This document shows positions 50,411 through 60,469 of a DNA stretch of 64,000 nt, one piece after another. The position numbers were made by a program, and so were the translations under genes. Under the pieces are notes generated by a model. The model was not told where the DNA came from. It did not search any database and saw nothing but the letters and a program-made list of their open reading frames with translations. Source of the DNA: Pseudolabrys sp. Root1462 (GTDB taxonomy: Bacteria; Pseudomonadota; Alphaproteobacteria; Rhizobiales; Xanthobacteraceae); NCBI RefSeq assembly GCF_001426945.1, contig NZ_LMFS01000001.1:1081757-1145756 (forward strand), in the 5' to 3' direction. How positions within the stretch are numbered: position 1 is the first letter of the stretch; the number at the start of each line of letters is the position of its first letter.

Positions 50411-51121
50411 ATGGCCAAGCGCAAAAAAGCAGCAAAAGGCGCCGGAACGAGCGGCCCGCCGACGAAGAAGGGCGGCGCCGCGGCGGCGGCGGGTCGCGAG
50501 CGTAAAATCGAAATTCCGCCAGCGGGCCGGGCTGCGCGCAGTGCAGATCGCCGCGAGGCCATCCTCGCCGCAGCGCTTGATGAATTTTCGGAGCGAGGGT
50601 TCGAGGCGGCGCGGCTGGATGACGTCGCCAGGCGCGCGAGCATCGCCAAGGGCACGATCTATCTCTATTTCCGAGACAAGGAGACGCTGTTTCAGGAATT
50701 GCTGCGGACGATGCTCACGCCGATCATCGGCGGCTTCGAGGCGCTCGGCCAGGCCGACGTCCCGGCCAAGCAACTGGCCGAGCACATGCGCGACGTCTTC
50801 GTCAAAGAAGTTTTCGAGACGCGACGCAAGGACGTCATCCGGTTGATGATCTCGGAAGGCCGGCGCTTTCCCAAGCTCGCCGAGTTCTATTATCGCGAGG
50901 TGCTGTCGCGCATATTCGAGGCGCTGCGCGCCATTCTGAAGCGCGGCGCAGAACGTGGCGAAGTGCCGGAGCAGCTCGTTGAATTCCCGCAACTCATGGC
51001 CGCCCCCGGCCTTGTCGCCATCGTGTGGACCGGCCTGTTTGCAGATCTCGCGCCGCTCGATGTGCGCAGGATGATGCAGGCCCATATCGACATTCTATTT
51101 GCTCCGAGGAGTCTGTCATGA
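50411..51121 (+). CDS. TetR-family transcriptional repressor
   Basis: A 236-residue repressor. The first 40 residues are a basic, low-complexity extension (KRKKAAKGAGTSG). The helix-turn-helix lies at about residues 45-90: REAILAAALDEFSERGFEAARLDDVARRASIAKGTIYLYFRDKETLF is the canonical TetR block, given here by its key parts. The C-terminal ligand domain is typical of efflux repressors. It overlaps the HlyD gene by four bases and sits behind a perfect palindrome. Likely represses its own operon in the absence of a toxic ligand. Confidence 0.92.
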   Translation: MAKRKKAAKGAGTSGPPTKKGGAAAAAGRERKIEIPPAGRAARSADRREAILAAALDEFSERGFEAARLDDVARRASIAKGTIYLYFRDKETLFQELLRTMLTPIIGGFEALGQADVPAKQLAEHMRDVFVKEVFETRRKDVIRLMISEGRRFPKLAEFYYREVLSRIFEALRAILKRGAERGEVPEQLVEFPQLMAAPGLVAIVWTGLFADLAPLDVRRMMQAHIDILFAPRSLS

Positions 51122-51873
51122 CATTCCGTTATGCCGCCCTCATGATGGCGGCGCTCGCGCTTGCGGGCTGCGCCAAGAGCGACGACCGCCAATTGCAAGG
51201 CTGGGTCGAGGCCGAAACCATCTTTGTGTCGCCGGACGAGCAGGGGCGGGTCGAAGAACTGAAGGTTCGCCAGGGTGACAAGGTCACAAAGGGCGACCTC
51301 CTGTTCACGCTCGATGACGACATGCAAAAGGCCGATGTGCAGGTGCGTGAGGCGGCACTGGCGTCGGCCCAGCAGGGATTTGCTCGCGCCCAGGAGCTTC
51401 TGAGGACAGCGGCCGGCACGCAGAAGACCATGGATGACGCCAAGGCGGCGTTGCAGCAGGCGCAGGCCAACCTCGATGCGGCGCAGACCCGCCTGACGCG
51501 GCGGCGGCAACTGAGCCCGGTTACCGGCTCGGTCGAAGAGGTCTATTACCGGCCGGGTGAAACCGTGCAGCCCGGCAAGCCGGTGGTCGCGCTGCTGCCT
51601 CCCGCCAATCTCAAGATCCGCTTCTTCGCGCCGGAGCGGGAGCTCGCCGCCATCCAGATCGGCGAGAGCGTGGGCGTCACCTGCGACAGCTGCGCGACCG
51701 GTCTCACGGCCAAGGTGACCTTCATTGCCCGCAGCGCCGAGTACACCCCGCCGGTGATCTACAGCCTCGAGGAGCGTGCCAAGCTCGTCTATCTGATCGA
51801 GGCCCGGCCGGATGATCCGTCCAAGTTTCGCGTCGGTCAGCCAGTCACCGTCACACGTGGGGTCGCGCCATGA
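51118..51873 (+). CDS. HlyD-family efflux adaptor lipoprotein
   Basis: A 251-residue membrane fusion protein. MTFRYAALMMAALALAGC is a lipoprotein signal with the lipobox LAGC, so it should be anchored in the inner membrane. A barrel-sandwich domain surrounds a coiled-coil hairpin (about residues 70-130). FFAPERELAAIQIGESV belongs to the beta-barrel. It bridges the ABC transporter and an outer-membrane channel not found in the window. The layout is like YbhG of the YbhGFSR system. Confidence 0.88.
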   Translation: MTFRYAALMMAALALAGCAKSDDRQLQGWVEAETIFVSPDEQGRVEELKVRQGDKVTKGDLLFTLDDDMQKADVQVREAALASAQQGFARAQELLRTAAGTQKTMDDAKAALQQAQANLDAAQTRLTRRRQLSPVTGSVEEVYYRPGETVQPGKPVVALLPPANLKIRFFAPERELAAIQIGESVGVTCDSCATGLTAKVTFIARSAEYTPPVIYSLEERAKLVYLIEARPDDPSKFRVGQPVTVTRGVAP

Positions 51874-52832
51874 ATGCCGGCCTTGCCAAGGCCGATGACG
51901 GCCGCGACGTCGTCATCGACGTGCAGCATCTGACCAAGCGCTTCGGCGGCCGTGCCGTGGTGCGCGACGTCTCCATGCAGGTCAAGCGCGGCACCATCTA
52001 CGGCTTTCTCGGGCCGAACGGCTCGGGCAAGACGACCACCATCCGCATGTTGTGCGGACTGCTGACGCCGGATGAAGGCACCGGCACCTGCCTCGGCTAC
52101 GACATTCGCACCGAGACGGACCGGATCAAGCGCAAGGTTGGTTACATGACCCAGCGTTTCAGCCTCTATCAGGACCTCTCGGTGCGTGAAAATCTCGAAT
52201 TCATTGGCCGCATCTACGGCCTGGCGAAGCCGCGCGCCGCGGCGCGGGCCGCGATCAAGCGCCTCGACCTGTCGGGCCGTGAAGAACAATTGGCCGGCGA
52301 ACTCTCGGGAGGCTGGAAACAGCGCCTCGCGCTAGGGGCCTGCACCATGCCGAGCCCGCAGCTTCTCCTGCTCGATGAGCCCACCGCAGGCGTCGACCCG
52401 AAGGCGCGGCGCGAGTTCTGGAACGAGATTCACGCCTTGGCCGCCGATGGTCTCACCGTGCTGGTCTCGACCCACTACATGGACGAAGCCGAGCGCTGTC
52501 ACGAGATCGCCTATATCGCTTATGGCGAACTCCTCGTTCGTGGCACGGTTGCCGAAGTCATCGCGGCGTCGCATCTGACGACCTATGTCGTCTCGTCGCG
52601 CAACGCGGGCGGCCTCAGCGCTCTCGGCCACGAGCTCGAGCACAAGCCCGGCATCGACATGGTGGCGCCGTTCGGCACCAGCCTGCACGTTTCGGGGCGA
52701 GATGCGGCGGCGTTGGAGGCGGCCATAAGCTCCTACAAGACGCGCGGCGATCTCGAGTGGCAGCGTTCGGAAGCATCGCTTGAAGACGTCTTCATCGATC
52801 TGATGAGCCGGGCGAAAGACAATTTCCAATGA
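51870..52832 (+). CDS. ABC transporter ATPase (multidrug/export type)
   Basis: A 320-residue ATPase of the YbhF/CcmA-type. Walker A GPNGSGKTT, signature LSGGWKQRLALG, Walker B LLLLDEPTAGVDP and H-loop LVSTHYMDEAERC are visible. A C-terminal domain of about 80 residues follows. It is a single ABC domain, not the fused pair found in YbhF. Overlaps the HlyD gene by four bases and the permease gene by four bases, so the unit is one tightly coupled operon. Confidence 0.93.
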   Translation: MNAGLAKADDGRDVVIDVQHLTKRFGGRAVVRDVSMQVKRGTIYGFLGPNGSGKTTTIRMLCGLLTPDEGTGTCLGYDIRTETDRIKRKVGYMTQRFSLYQDLSVRENLEFIGRIYGLAKPRAAARAAIKRLDLSGREEQLAGELSGGWKQRLALGACTMPSPQLLLLDEPTAGVDPKARREFWNEIHALAADGLTVLVSTHYMDEAERCHEIAYIAYGELLVRGTVAEVIAASHLTTYVVSSRNAGGLSALGHELEHKPGIDMVAPFGTSLHVSGRDAAALEAAISSYKTRGDLEWQRSEASLEDVFIDLMSRAKDNFQ

Positions 52833-53989
52833 ACGGGCTCATTCCCACCGAAGAGCCCCGGCGGATGCGCGGCGACGGCTTCTGGCGCAAAACCTGGGCC
52901 ATGCTGGTCAAGGAGTTTATCCAGCTCAAGCGCGACCGAGTCTCCTTCATCATGATCGTGACGATTCCGCTCGTGCAGCTTCTGCTGTTTGGCTACGCCA
53001 TCAACACAACGCCGCGCGACTTGCCCACCGCGGTGCTGCTGCAGGAATCGAGCGATGTCGGCCGTTCCATCCTCGCGGCGCTCAAGAACACACGTTACTT
53101 CAAGGTCACAGAACTGCCGCGCAGCGAAGCGGAGCTCGATCGCTTGCTCGCCTCCGGCAAGGTCCTATTCGGCGTCGAGATCCCCGCGAATTTCGAGCGC
53201 GACCTGCGCCGCGGCGATATGCCGGCGATGCTGGTGGCGGCCGACGCGACCGATCCGGTGGCCGCCAGTTCCGCGTTGAGCGCACTCGGGCGTCTGGTGC
53301 AGACGGCGCTGGCGCATGATTACGCGATTCCGCAGGCCGCTTCCGCGCCGTTCGAGATCAGAACGCATGCGCGTTACAACCCTGCAGCCAAGACCGAACT
53401 CAATATCGTGCCGGGTCTCGTGGGCACCATTCTCACCATGACCATGCTCATCTATACGGCGCTGTCGGTGACGCGAGAGATCGAGCGTGGCACGATGGAA
53501 AACCTGTTGGCCATGCCGATCACGCCGATCGAGATCATGCTCGGCAAGATCATTCCTTATGTGCTTGTCGGCTTCGTGCAGGCCGCCATGATCATCGCCA
53601 TCGGCGTATTCCTGTTCGGCGTCCCGATGCTCGGCAATCTTGGCGTGCTCGCTGCGCTCAGCACCTTGTTCATCGCCACCAATCTGTCGATCGGGTACAC
53701 GTTTTCGACCGTGGCGCAGAATCAGTTGCAGGCGATGCAGATGTCGATCATGTTCTTCCTGCCAAACATTCTGCTGTCGGGGTTCATGTTTCCCTTTGCC
53801 GGCATGCCGACATGGGCGCGCTGGGTCGGCGAAGCGCTGCCATTGACCCATTATCTGCGCATCGTGCGTTCGATCATGCTCAAAGGCGCGACGGTGACCG
53901 ATCTGCACTATGATGCCGCGGCGCTCGCCGTTCTGATGCTGGTCGCCATGACGATCGCCGTGACACGCTTCCGGCGGACGCTGGACTGA
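52829..53989 (+). CDS. ABC-2 type permease
   Basis: A 386-residue permease. Transmembrane helix 1 (about residues 30-50) is followed by a large periplasmic domain (about 55-180), then five helices with TALSVTREIERGTMENLLAMPITPIEIMLGKIIPY as the core of the ABC2 membrane domain (residues about 210-245). QMSIMFFLPNILLSGFMFP is the family block. One permease gene is present, so it may act as a homodimer, unlike the YbhS/YbhR pair. Exported substrate unknown. Confidence 0.92.
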   Translation: MNGLIPTEEPRRMRGDGFWRKTWAMLVKEFIQLKRDRVSFIMIVTIPLVQLLLFGYAINTTPRDLPTAVLLQESSDVGRSILAALKNTRYFKVTELPRSEAELDRLLASGKVLFGVEIPANFERDLRRGDMPAMLVAADATDPVAASSALSALGRLVQTALAHDYAIPQAASAPFEIRTHARYNPAAKTELNIVPGLVGTILTMTMLIYTALSVTREIERGTMENLLAMPITPIEIMLGKIIPYVLVGFVQAAMIIAIGVFLFGVPMLGNLGVLAALSTLFIATNLSIGYTFSTVAQNQLQAMQMSIMFFLPNILLSGFMFPFAGMPTWARWVGEALPLTHYLRIVRSIMLKGATVTDLHYDAAALAVLMLVAMTIAVTRFRRTLD

Positions 53990-53995
53990 TCGGTT

Positions 53996-54349
53996 CTAGA
54001 TCAATTGTCGCTTGGCGGCCGTGGCGGCATCGCCCGTATTCGGCGTGCCGGTCGGTTCGATGAGCAACAGGTGAGCTTCTTCACGGGCGACCGGCCGGTG
54101 TTCGACACCCTTGGGAACGATAAACATCTCACCGGGGCCGAGCGTGACCGTGCGGTCGCGGAGCTCGATGTCGACGCGGCCCTTGAGTACCAGAAAGAAG
54201 TCGTCGGTATCGGGATGTGAATGCCATTTGAACTCGCCGAGAACCTTCACGACCATGACATCGTGGCCGTTGAAGGTGGTTACGGTTCGCGGCGACCAAT
54301 GCTGATCGAACGTGGCAAGTTTCTTACTGAGATTGATCGCCTGATCCAT
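53996..54349 (-). CDS. Cupin-domain protein
   Basis: A 117-residue cupin. The metal motif reads FKWHSHPDTDDFFLVLKGRVDIEL (about residues 42-65) and the second is LGPGEMFIVPKGVEHRPVAREEAHLLLIEP. GGAG nine bases before 54349 supports this start. It converges on the ABC permease gene with a six-base gap. It resembles small mannose-6-phosphate isomerase-like cupins; no substrate assigned. Confidence 0.87.
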   Translation of the reverse strand: MDQAINLSKKLATFDQHWSPRTVTTFNGHDVMVVKVLGEFKWHSHPDTDDFFLVLKGRVDIELRDRTVTLGPGEMFIVPKGVEHRPVAREEAHLLLIEPTGTPNTGDAATAAKRQLI

Positions 54350-54396
54350 CGTCCCGGTCTCCAGCATCCGATAACCCAGGCCGAATCATAGCGGCA

Positions 54397-55149
54397 TCAG
54401 AGCCGCTGCGCGAGGCCGAGGCGAACATAGGGACTCGAATAGCCGTCGGTGTCGCGCCCATAGCCTATCGCGAGCGACCATTCGATTTCTTCGGTTCTCA
54501 TGCTGGTAACGTGGAGGCCAATGCGAGTTTGGCCATAGCCGTCGGCGCCGAGATATTGCAACTCGGGCCCGACATAGAAATTTTCATCATTGAGCAGTTC
54601 GCCGGTCACCCGCCAGCCATAAGCGATCCGCGCGGAATGGCTGGTGGCCAGCGTCGACAGCGAAGCGTCGCCAGTGATCAAGGTGCGGGGCGTTGCTTCC
54701 CACCACAGTTCGGCGGCAAAGCGCAGACCGAAATTGCGCCCGCGCAGACGATTGTCGATATCGTCCGGCCACAGCCAATGCGTCTGCCATTCGGGGCCGA
54801 AGAAGAATTTCATCTCGGCGTCGCCACGCTTGATGCGGAATCCGGGCATCGCCTGGGTTTGCCACGCGGCGCCACGAACCTCCTGGCCGGGCATGTTGCC
54901 GGGCCAGTAGCGATAGACGCCGGCATTCATGACAAGCTTGAGCATCAGACCGTCGCGGTCGAAGCCGGCAGGGGCGAACAGGAAACCGGAGTAGGCGAAG
55001 ACGCCGTTGCGCCACAGGTCGCGACCCGAGAACTCCATGACTTGCGAATATTCTTCCTGGGCCGACAGACGCCCCGCCGGCCACAGAATGCACATCAGGA
55101 AGGCCGCGGCGATGGGCATCGCCGCGCGAACGCGCCTTCGGGAACGCAT
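54397..55149 (-). CDS. bcsS: Cellulose biosynthesis protein BcsS (orphan)
   Basis: A 250-residue exported outer-membrane-barrel-like protein. The signal peptide (MRSRRRVRAAMPIAAAFLMC) ends before SAQEEY. The BcsS signature includes FSGRDLWRNGVFAYSGFLFAP, FDRDGLMLKLVMNAGVYRY and FGLRFAAELWWEATPRT. A C-terminal aromatic-rich strand (YVRLGLAQRL) fits a beta-barrel end. In cellulose loci of Rhizobiales BcsS accompanies bcsA/bcsB; none is seen here. Start at 55149 chosen before the basic signal. Confidence 0.8.
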   Translation of the reverse strand: MRSRRRVRAAMPIAAAFLMCILWPAGRLSAQEEYSQVMEFSGRDLWRNGVFAYSGFLFAPAGFDRDGLMLKLVMNAGVYRYWPGNMPGQEVRGAAWQTQAMPGFRIKRGDAEMKFFFGPEWQTHWLWPDDIDNRLRGRNFGLRFAAELWWEATPRTLITGDASLSTLATSHSARIAYGWRVTGELLNDENFYVGPELQYLGADGYGQTRIGLHVTSMRTEEIEWSLAIGYGRDTDGYSSPYVRLGLAQRL

Positions 55150-55250
55150 GGCGGCCCCCAGACCGCTGACACAACTCGACCACAACTACAGCGTGCTGTC
55201 GGCGGATGTCCACAACGCGCGCTGTTCGCGTTATGGTTGTGGGCGCCGCG

Positions 55251-56036
55251 CTAGGCCGCTGCCGGGCCGCGGACCAGCCGGCGCGGCGGGCCGCCCAGGG
55301 TGCGGTGGATCATCGCCGAGAAGGCGGAGGCGCTGGCATAGCCGACTGCACTCGCGGTCTCGGCGACCGAGGCGCCGTCGGACAGCCGGGCCAGGCCGTC
55401 GATGGCGCGGAGGCGGGCGCGCCATTCCGCGAAGCTAAGGCCAGTTTCGTGCCGGAACAGCCGCGCCAGAGTGCGGCGGCTGGCGCCGGCTTTTTCGGCC
55501 CAGCGGTCGAGATCGTGGTCGATCGCCGGGTCGTCGAGCAGGGCGTGAGCAACACGTAGTGCCCGTTCGTCCTGCGGCATCGGCACCTCAAACCGCCGCG
55601 CGTCGAGGCGGCCGAGTTCGGTGAGGATGAGCCGGGCAATGGCGCCGCCACGATCGGTCTCGCCGTAGTCCACCGGCTCCTCGAGCAGAGCCAGGATGAG
55701 CTCGCGCAGCAAGCCGGAAATCTCCGCCAGCACTGGCGCCGGCGGCAAGGTTCGGCACAGCTCGGGGTCGATATAGACCGTGCGCATCTCGACCTTGCTG
55801 CGCATCCGGACGCTGTGCGGCAATTGCGGCGGCAGCCAGACCGCCCGCGCCGGCGGCAGGATCCAGGCTGCCTCGGCGGTTTCCACCCGCATGACGCCGC
55901 TGGTGGCGTGCAGGAGCTGGCCGCGGCGATGAATGTGCAGGGGAATATGCTCGGTGGCGCCGCAGGTCTTGGCCATCACCGCGACCGGGCGCGGCGCGTT
56001 GTCCATATTCGGACGATATTCCGGCTGAAGGCTCAT
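55251..56036 (-). CDS. AraC-family regulator with N-terminal cupin
   Basis: A 261-residue regulator. The cupin part (IPLHIHRRGQLLHATSGVMRV, about residues 31-51) binds a ligand. The C-terminal AraC region (about 160-258) shows ASRRTLARLFRHETGLSFAEW and ASAVGYASASAFSAMI helices. This type is NimR/YdeC-like, controlling an adjacent exporter; the MFS gene at 56143 is divergent. A frame extension to 56207 overlaps the promoter region and is rejected. Effector unknown. Confidence 0.9.
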   Translation of the reverse strand: MSLQPEYRPNMDNAPRPVAVMAKTCGATEHIPLHIHRRGQLLHATSGVMRVETAEAAWILPPARAVWLPPQLPHSVRMRSKVEMRTVYIDPELCRTLPPAPVLAEISGLLRELILALLEEPVDYGETDRGGAIARLILTELGRLDARRFEVPMPQDERALRVAHALLDDPAIDHDLDRWAEKAGASRRTLARLFRHETGLSFAEWRARLRAIDGLARLSDGASVAETASAVGYASASAFSAMIHRTLGGPPRRLVRGPAAA

Positions 56037-56142
56037 GAGTGTCACCTTGGCACGTTCGCGACGAAAATCGACCGAACATCGCCAAAAGGCAAGCGCTATA
56101 GTAGCGGGGTAATCGAGGCGATTCCGCCGGAAAGTGATGCCA

Positions 56143-57366
56143 ATGACCCCCGCCGCCGCCATGACCGATGACGCCGCCCGCCTGCGCTCCATTTCTTTCC
56201 TCAACATTGCGCACGGTTTCGACCACTTCGTGCTGCTGATCTACCCGACGGTGGTGATCGGCCTCGAGGCGGTCTATAGCCGGCCCTATAGCGAACTGAT
56301 CGTGCTCTCGAGCGCGGCTTTCCTTGCCTTCGGCATCTTCTCGCTGCCCGCGGGCTGGCTCGCCGACCGCTGGAGCCGCCGTAACATGATGGGCGCCTTC
56401 TATCTCGGCTGCGGCGTATCGCTGATCGCGGTGGCGCTGGCGCCGAACCTGATCGTGCTGTCGGTGGCGATGTTCGCGCTCGGCATCTTCGCCGCGATCT
56501 ATCACCCTGTCGGCATGGCGATGCTGATCGAGGCTTCAGGGGCGAAGGGGCGCACGCTCGCCTTCAACGGCGTGTGCGGCAATCTCGGCGTGTCGCTCGC
56601 CGCCGGCGTGTCCGGCGCGCTGGCCTACTGGATCAGCTGGCGCTCGGCATTCTACGTGCCGGCCGTCCTGCTGCTGGTGACCGGCGTCGTCTATCTGCGC
56701 ATGACGCCGGACGATCGTCACCACGCCAGCAAGCGCCAGTCGAAGCCGGCGATCGCGCTGACGCCGAAGCTGATGGCCATGCTGTTCGGCCTGTTCCTGA
56801 TCATTGCGCTGAGCGCCGGCCTGGTCTTCAACGTGCTAACCATCGCGCTGCCGAAGATCGTGGACGAGGGCATGGTCAAGGATGTGCCGCTGGTGCTGGT
56901 CGGCAGCGTCGCCACCGCGGTGCTGCTGTGCGGCGCGCTGGCGCAACTCGCAATCGGCCGGCTGGTCGAGTGGTTTGCGCCGCATTACCTGTTCGCGGTC
57001 GTCACCGCGCTGGGCTTCCTCGGCAATCTGTGGGCGTCCTACGCCGACGGCATTCCGCTGATGATTGCGCTCGCTATCGCCATCGCCGCGATCTATGCGC
57101 AGGTGACGGTGAACGACATGATCCTGGCGCGCTATACGGCGGACGCCTGGCGCGGGCGCGTCTATGCCGTCCGCTATTTTACGCTGTTCATTTCGTCCGC
57201 CATCGCGATCGGCATGATCGCGTTCCTGCACAAGACCGGCGGCTTCGGCCTGGTGCTCGGCGCCAACGCCGCGGTGGCTTTCCTGATGTTCCTGTCGACG
57301 GTCGCGCTGGTGGTAATGATCGTGAACATCGAAGGCCGGCAGGTCGAGATGCAGCCCGCGGAATAA
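56143..57366 (+). CDS. MFS transporter (Fsr-like)
   Basis: A 407-residue transporter with 12 transmembrane segments. It begins near SISFLNIAHGFDHFVLLIYPT, a start typical of the fosmidomycin-resistance-like MFS group. The A-motif is GWLADRWSRRNMMGAFYLGCG. GGAAAG eight bases before 56143 supports the start. Likely exports a small compound and is controlled by the divergent AraC regulator. A hairpin with 13-base arms follows 29 bases downstream. Confidence 0.87.
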   Translation: MTPAAAMTDDAARLRSISFLNIAHGFDHFVLLIYPTVVIGLEAVYSRPYSELIVLSSAAFLAFGIFSLPAGWLADRWSRRNMMGAFYLGCGVSLIAVALAPNLIVLSVAMFALGIFAAIYHPVGMAMLIEASGAKGRTLAFNGVCGNLGVSLAAGVSGALAYWISWRSAFYVPAVLLLVTGVVYLRMTPDDRHHASKRQSKPAIALTPKLMAMLFGLFLIIALSAGLVFNVLTIALPKIVDEGMVKDVPLVLVGSVATAVLLCGALAQLAIGRLVEWFAPHYLFAVVTALGFLGNLWASYADGIPLMIALAIAIAAIYAQVTVNDMILARYTADAWRGRVYAVRYFTLFISSAIAIGMIAFLHKTGGFGLVLGANAAVAFLMFLSTVALVVMIVNIEGRQVEMQPAE

Positions 57367-57395
57367 GACCGGCGGCCTTCATCGGCGTGTTGTTT

Positions 57396-57438
57396 CAATG
57401 TGCGGATATCGCGCCTGCGGGCCGGTATCCGCACATTG
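57396..57438. terminator. 13-base-arm hairpin after MFS gene
   Basis: CAATGTGCGGATA (57396-57408) and TATCCGCACATTG (57426-57438) are perfect complements around a 17-base GC-rich loop. It may be a terminator for the MFS gene without a long T tract, or a regulatory element. The rest of the 322-base gap before sbp holds no supported gene. Confidence 0.5.
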
Positions 57439-57688
57439 CATTTGAGGGCCGCAACGCGAATAGCCGCGCGGCAAATTGGCGCGCCATCTTTGCTGAGAAG
57501 GGCCTTGATCGGCCGTTGTCCGCTAATTGGGCGGAGAATTTCCGTGCGCGCGCGCCGCTCACGCGAGTAAATCATTGTCCGCCGAGTTGAACCTTCAGCG
57601 GTTTTTATTTTTTCTTCGATCGCGGCCTTGCCCAGCGGTGATGGGACGGCAAAGGTTGCACCAATCGATAACCGCAGGAGCCGCCATC

Positions 57689-58720
57689 ATGCGCTTTGTG
57701 AGTCAAAGTTCTGTTCGCCGCACCATCGCCGCCATCGTGGCTGCTTGCGCCATCGTAATCAGTGCCGCGGGTCCGGCCGCGGCGCAGAGCCGCATCCTCA
57801 ACGTCTCCTACGATCCGACGCGCGAACTCTATCGTGCCTATGACGCGGCCTTCACCAAGCACTGGAAAGAGAAGACTGGACAGACCGTGGCGGTACAGCA
57901 ATCGCATGGCGGCTCCGGCGCGCAGGCGCGCGCCGTCATTGACGGCCTCGAGGCCGATGTCGTGACGTTGGCGCTCGAAGCTGATATCGACGCCATCGTC
58001 GCCAAGTCCGGAAAGATCGCGGCCAACTGGCGCAGCCGCCTGCCGAACAACAGCGCGCCTTACACGTCGACCATCGTCTTCCTGGTGCGTAAGGGCAACC
58101 CGAAGGCGATCAAGGACTGGGACGATCTCATCAAGCCCGGCGTCGCGGTGGTCACGCCGAATCCGAAAACTTCCGGTGGTGCCCGTTGGAATGTGCTCGC
58201 GGCCTGGGCGTGGGCGCGCGACAAATTCGGCGGCGACGAGGCCAAGGCGCAAGGCTACGTCAAGGATCTGTTCGGCCACGTGCCGGTGCTCGACACCGGC
58301 GCGCGCGGCGCCACCACCACCTTCGTGCAACGCCAGATCGGCGACGTTTTGCTGGCCTGGGAGAACGAGGCCTTTCTCGCGCTCACCGAGCTTGGCCCCG
58401 ACAAGTTCGAGATCGTCGTGCCATCGATCTCGATTGTCGCCGAGCCGCCGGTGGCGCTGGTCGACGAGAATGCCAAGAAGCACAAGACCACCGAGGTGGC
58501 GCAGGCCTATCTGGAATACCTCTACAGCGCCGAGGGCCAGAAGATCGCCGCCAAGAATTATTACCGCCCGGCGAAGCCGGAAATGGCCGAGGCCGAAGAC
58601 CTGAAACGATTTCCCAAGCTGAAGCTGGCGACCATTGCGGATTTCGGCGGCTGGAAGGAAGCCCAGCCCAAGTATTTCGGCGACGGCGGAATATTCGATC
58701 AAATCTACCAGCCGAAGTAG
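57689..58720 (+). CDS. sbp: Sulfate-binding protein of ABC transporter
   Basis: A 343-residue periplasmic binding protein. The signal peptide runs to SAAGPAAAQ near residue 33. Mature motifs match Sbp/Cys[58 protein letters not shown] and [13 protein letters not shown], which bind the sulfate oxyanion. Length is normal. First gene of sbp-cysT-cysW-cysA. The start at 57689 begins the signal; a longer frame upstream is rejected. Confidence 0.93.
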   Translation: MRFVSQSSVRRTIAAIVAACAIVISAAGPAAAQSRILNVSYDPTRELYRAYDAAFTKHWKEKTGQTVAVQQSHGGSGAQARAVIDGLEADVVTLALEADIDAIVAKSGKIAANWRSRLPNNSAPYTSTIVFLVRKGNPKAIKDWDDLIKPGVAVVTPNPKTSGGARWNVLAAWAWARDKFGGDEAKAQGYVKDLFGHVPVLDTGARGATTTFVQRQIGDVLLAWENEAFLALTELGPDKFEIVVPSISIVAEPPVALVDENAKKHKTTEVAQAYLEYLYSAEGQKIAAKNYYRPAKPEMAEAEDLKRFPKLKLATIADFGGWKEAQPKYFGDGGIFDQIYQPK

Positions 58721-58729
58721 TATTGCAGA

Positions 58730-59581
58730 ATGTCAACGGCCTATTCATGGACCTGGAAGCGACCCAGCGTCATCCCGGGCTTCGGGGTGACGTTCGGCTT
58801 TGCGCTGACCTATCTGAGCCTGATCGTTCTTATCCCGCTTGCCGCGCTGATCGTGCGCAGCACCTCGCTTGGCTGGGCCGAGTTCTGGCATCTGGCTTTC
58901 GATCCGCGCACGCTGGCGGCGCTGCGTGTCAGCTTCGTTACCGCGCTGATCGCGGCGGTTATCAACAGCGTGTTCGGCCTGGTGCTGGCCTGGGTGCTGG
59001 TGCGCTACCGGTTTCCAGGCAAGCGTCTGATCGACTCGATGATCGACCTGCCATTCGCTCTGCCGACAGCAGTGGCGGGCATCGCGCTGAGCACGCTCTA
59101 TGCGCCGAACGCCTGGGTCGGCGGTCTACTGGCGCCCTATGACATCAAGATTGCCTATACGCCCGTCGGCATCGTCGTGGCGCTGATCTTCATCGGGCTG
59201 CCGTTCGCGGTGCGCACCGTCGAACCGGTGCTGGCCGACCTCGACAAGGAGTTGGAGGAGGCGGCGGCGACTTTGGGTGCGCGGCGGCTGCAGACCGTGT
59301 TGCGCGTGGTGCTGCCGCAACTGGTGCCGGCGATCCTCACCGGCTTTGCGCTGGCGCTCGCGCGCGGCATCGGCGAATACGGTTCGGTCGTCTTCATTGC
59401 CGGCAATATTCCGTTCGTGTCGGAAATCGCGCCGCTGCTCATCGTCATCCGGCTCGAGGAGTTTAACTACGGTGCGGCGACGGCCGTGGCGGCGTTGATG
59501 CTGATGATTTCCTTCGCCATGCTGCTGACCATTAACCTCATCCAGGCCTGGAGCCGCCGGAGGTTCGGTCATGCAGTCTGA
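58730..59581 (+). CDS. cysT: Sulfate ABC transporter permease CysT
   Basis: A 283-residue inner-membrane permease with six transmembrane helices. [24 protein letters not shown] starts the first helix and [18 protein letters not shown] the conserved region. The EAA loop is [23 protein letters not shown]. It overlaps cysW by 11 bases. Works with CysW and the CysA ATPase to import sulfate or thiosulfate bound by Sbp. Confidence 0.94.
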   Translation: MSTAYSWTWKRPSVIPGFGVTFGFALTYLSLIVLIPLAALIVRSTSLGWAEFWHLAFDPRTLAALRVSFVTALIAAVINSVFGLVLAWVLVRYRFPGKRLIDSMIDLPFALPTAVAGIALSTLYAPNAWVGGLLAPYDIKIAYTPVGIVVALIFIGLPFAVRTVEPVLADLDKELEEAAATLGARRLQTVLRVVLPQLVPAILTGFALALARGIGEYGSVVFIAGNIPFVSEIAPLLIVIRLEEFNYGAATAVAALMLMISFAMLLTINLIQAWSRRRFGHAV

Positions 59582-60440
59582 AGGGCGGCATCACACCGTC
59601 GCGCCGGCCACCAGCGAATCGACCCCGATGCGCGGCACGCTGATCGCAATTGCGCTCATATTCTTCGCGCTGTTCCTGCTGCTGCCGCTGGTGCTGGTGT
59701 TCACCGAGGCGCTGCGCGCCGGGTTGCCCGGTTTCATCAAGGCGATCAACGAGCCCGATGCGCTGGCGGCGATCCGCCTGACCTTGCTGGTCGCCGCCAT
59801 TTCAGTGCCGGCCAACATGGTGTTCGGCATCGCCGCCGCCTGGGCGATCGCCAAATACGAATTCAAAGGCAAGAGCTTCGTCATCACGCTGATCGACCTG
59901 CCGTTCTCGGTGTCACCGGTGATCGCGGGTCTCGTTTATGTACTTCTGTTCGGCGCGCAAGGCTATTTCGGCGGCTGGCTGAGCAACCATAATATCGAGA
60001 TCATCTTCGCGCTGCCGGGCATCGTGCTGGCCACCATGTTCGTCACCTTTCCCTTCGTCGCCCGCGAACTGATCCCATTGATGCAGGAGCAGGGCACCGG
60101 CGACGAGGAAGCGGCACTGTCGCTCGGCGCCAGCGGCTTCAAGACTTTTCTCTATGTCACGCTGCCTAACGTCAAATGGGCGCTTCTCTATGGCGTACTG
60201 TTGTGCAATGCGCGGGCCATGGGTGAGTTCGGCGCCGTTGCCGTGGTGTCCGGCAAGATCCGCGGCTTTACCAACACCATGCCGCTGCATGTCGAAATTC
60301 TCTACAACGAATACGCGTTTACGGCGGCCTTCGCAGTCGCGTCCCTGCTCGCCATGCTGGCGCTTCTGACGCTGGCGGTGAAGGCGCTGCTCGAATGGCG
60401 CTACGGCGACCAGAGCGCTGCCGGCAGCGGACGCCATTAA
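59571..60440 (+). CDS. cysW: Sulfate ABC transporter permease CysW
   Basis: A 289-residue permease with six helices. [30 protein letters not shown] is the CysW hallmark region (residues about 95-125), and the EAA loop reads [38 protein letters not shown] is the late conserved segment. Start at 59571 overlaps cysT. It ends ten bases before the presumed cysA ATG. Confidence 0.94.
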   Translation: MQSEGRHHTVAPATSESTPMRGTLIAIALIFFALFLLLPLVLVFTEALRAGLPGFIKAINEPDALAAIRLTLLVAAISVPANMVFGIAAAWAIAKYEFKGKSFVITLIDLPFSVSPVIAGLVYVLLFGAQGYFGGWLSNHNIEIIFALPGIVLATMFVTFPFVARELIPLMQEQGTGDEEAALSLGASGFKTFLYVTLPNVKWALLYGVLLCNARAMGEFGAVAVVSGKIRGFTNTMPLHVEILYNEYAFTAAFAVASLLAMLALLTLAVKALLEWRYGDQSAAGSGRH

Positions 60441-60469
60441 GGACGGCTCATGGAAATCCGCATCGACAT

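Noticed and set aside
57605-58702. 365-residue minus-strand frame opposite sbp
   Set aside because: Antisense shadow of a secure sulfate-binding protein.
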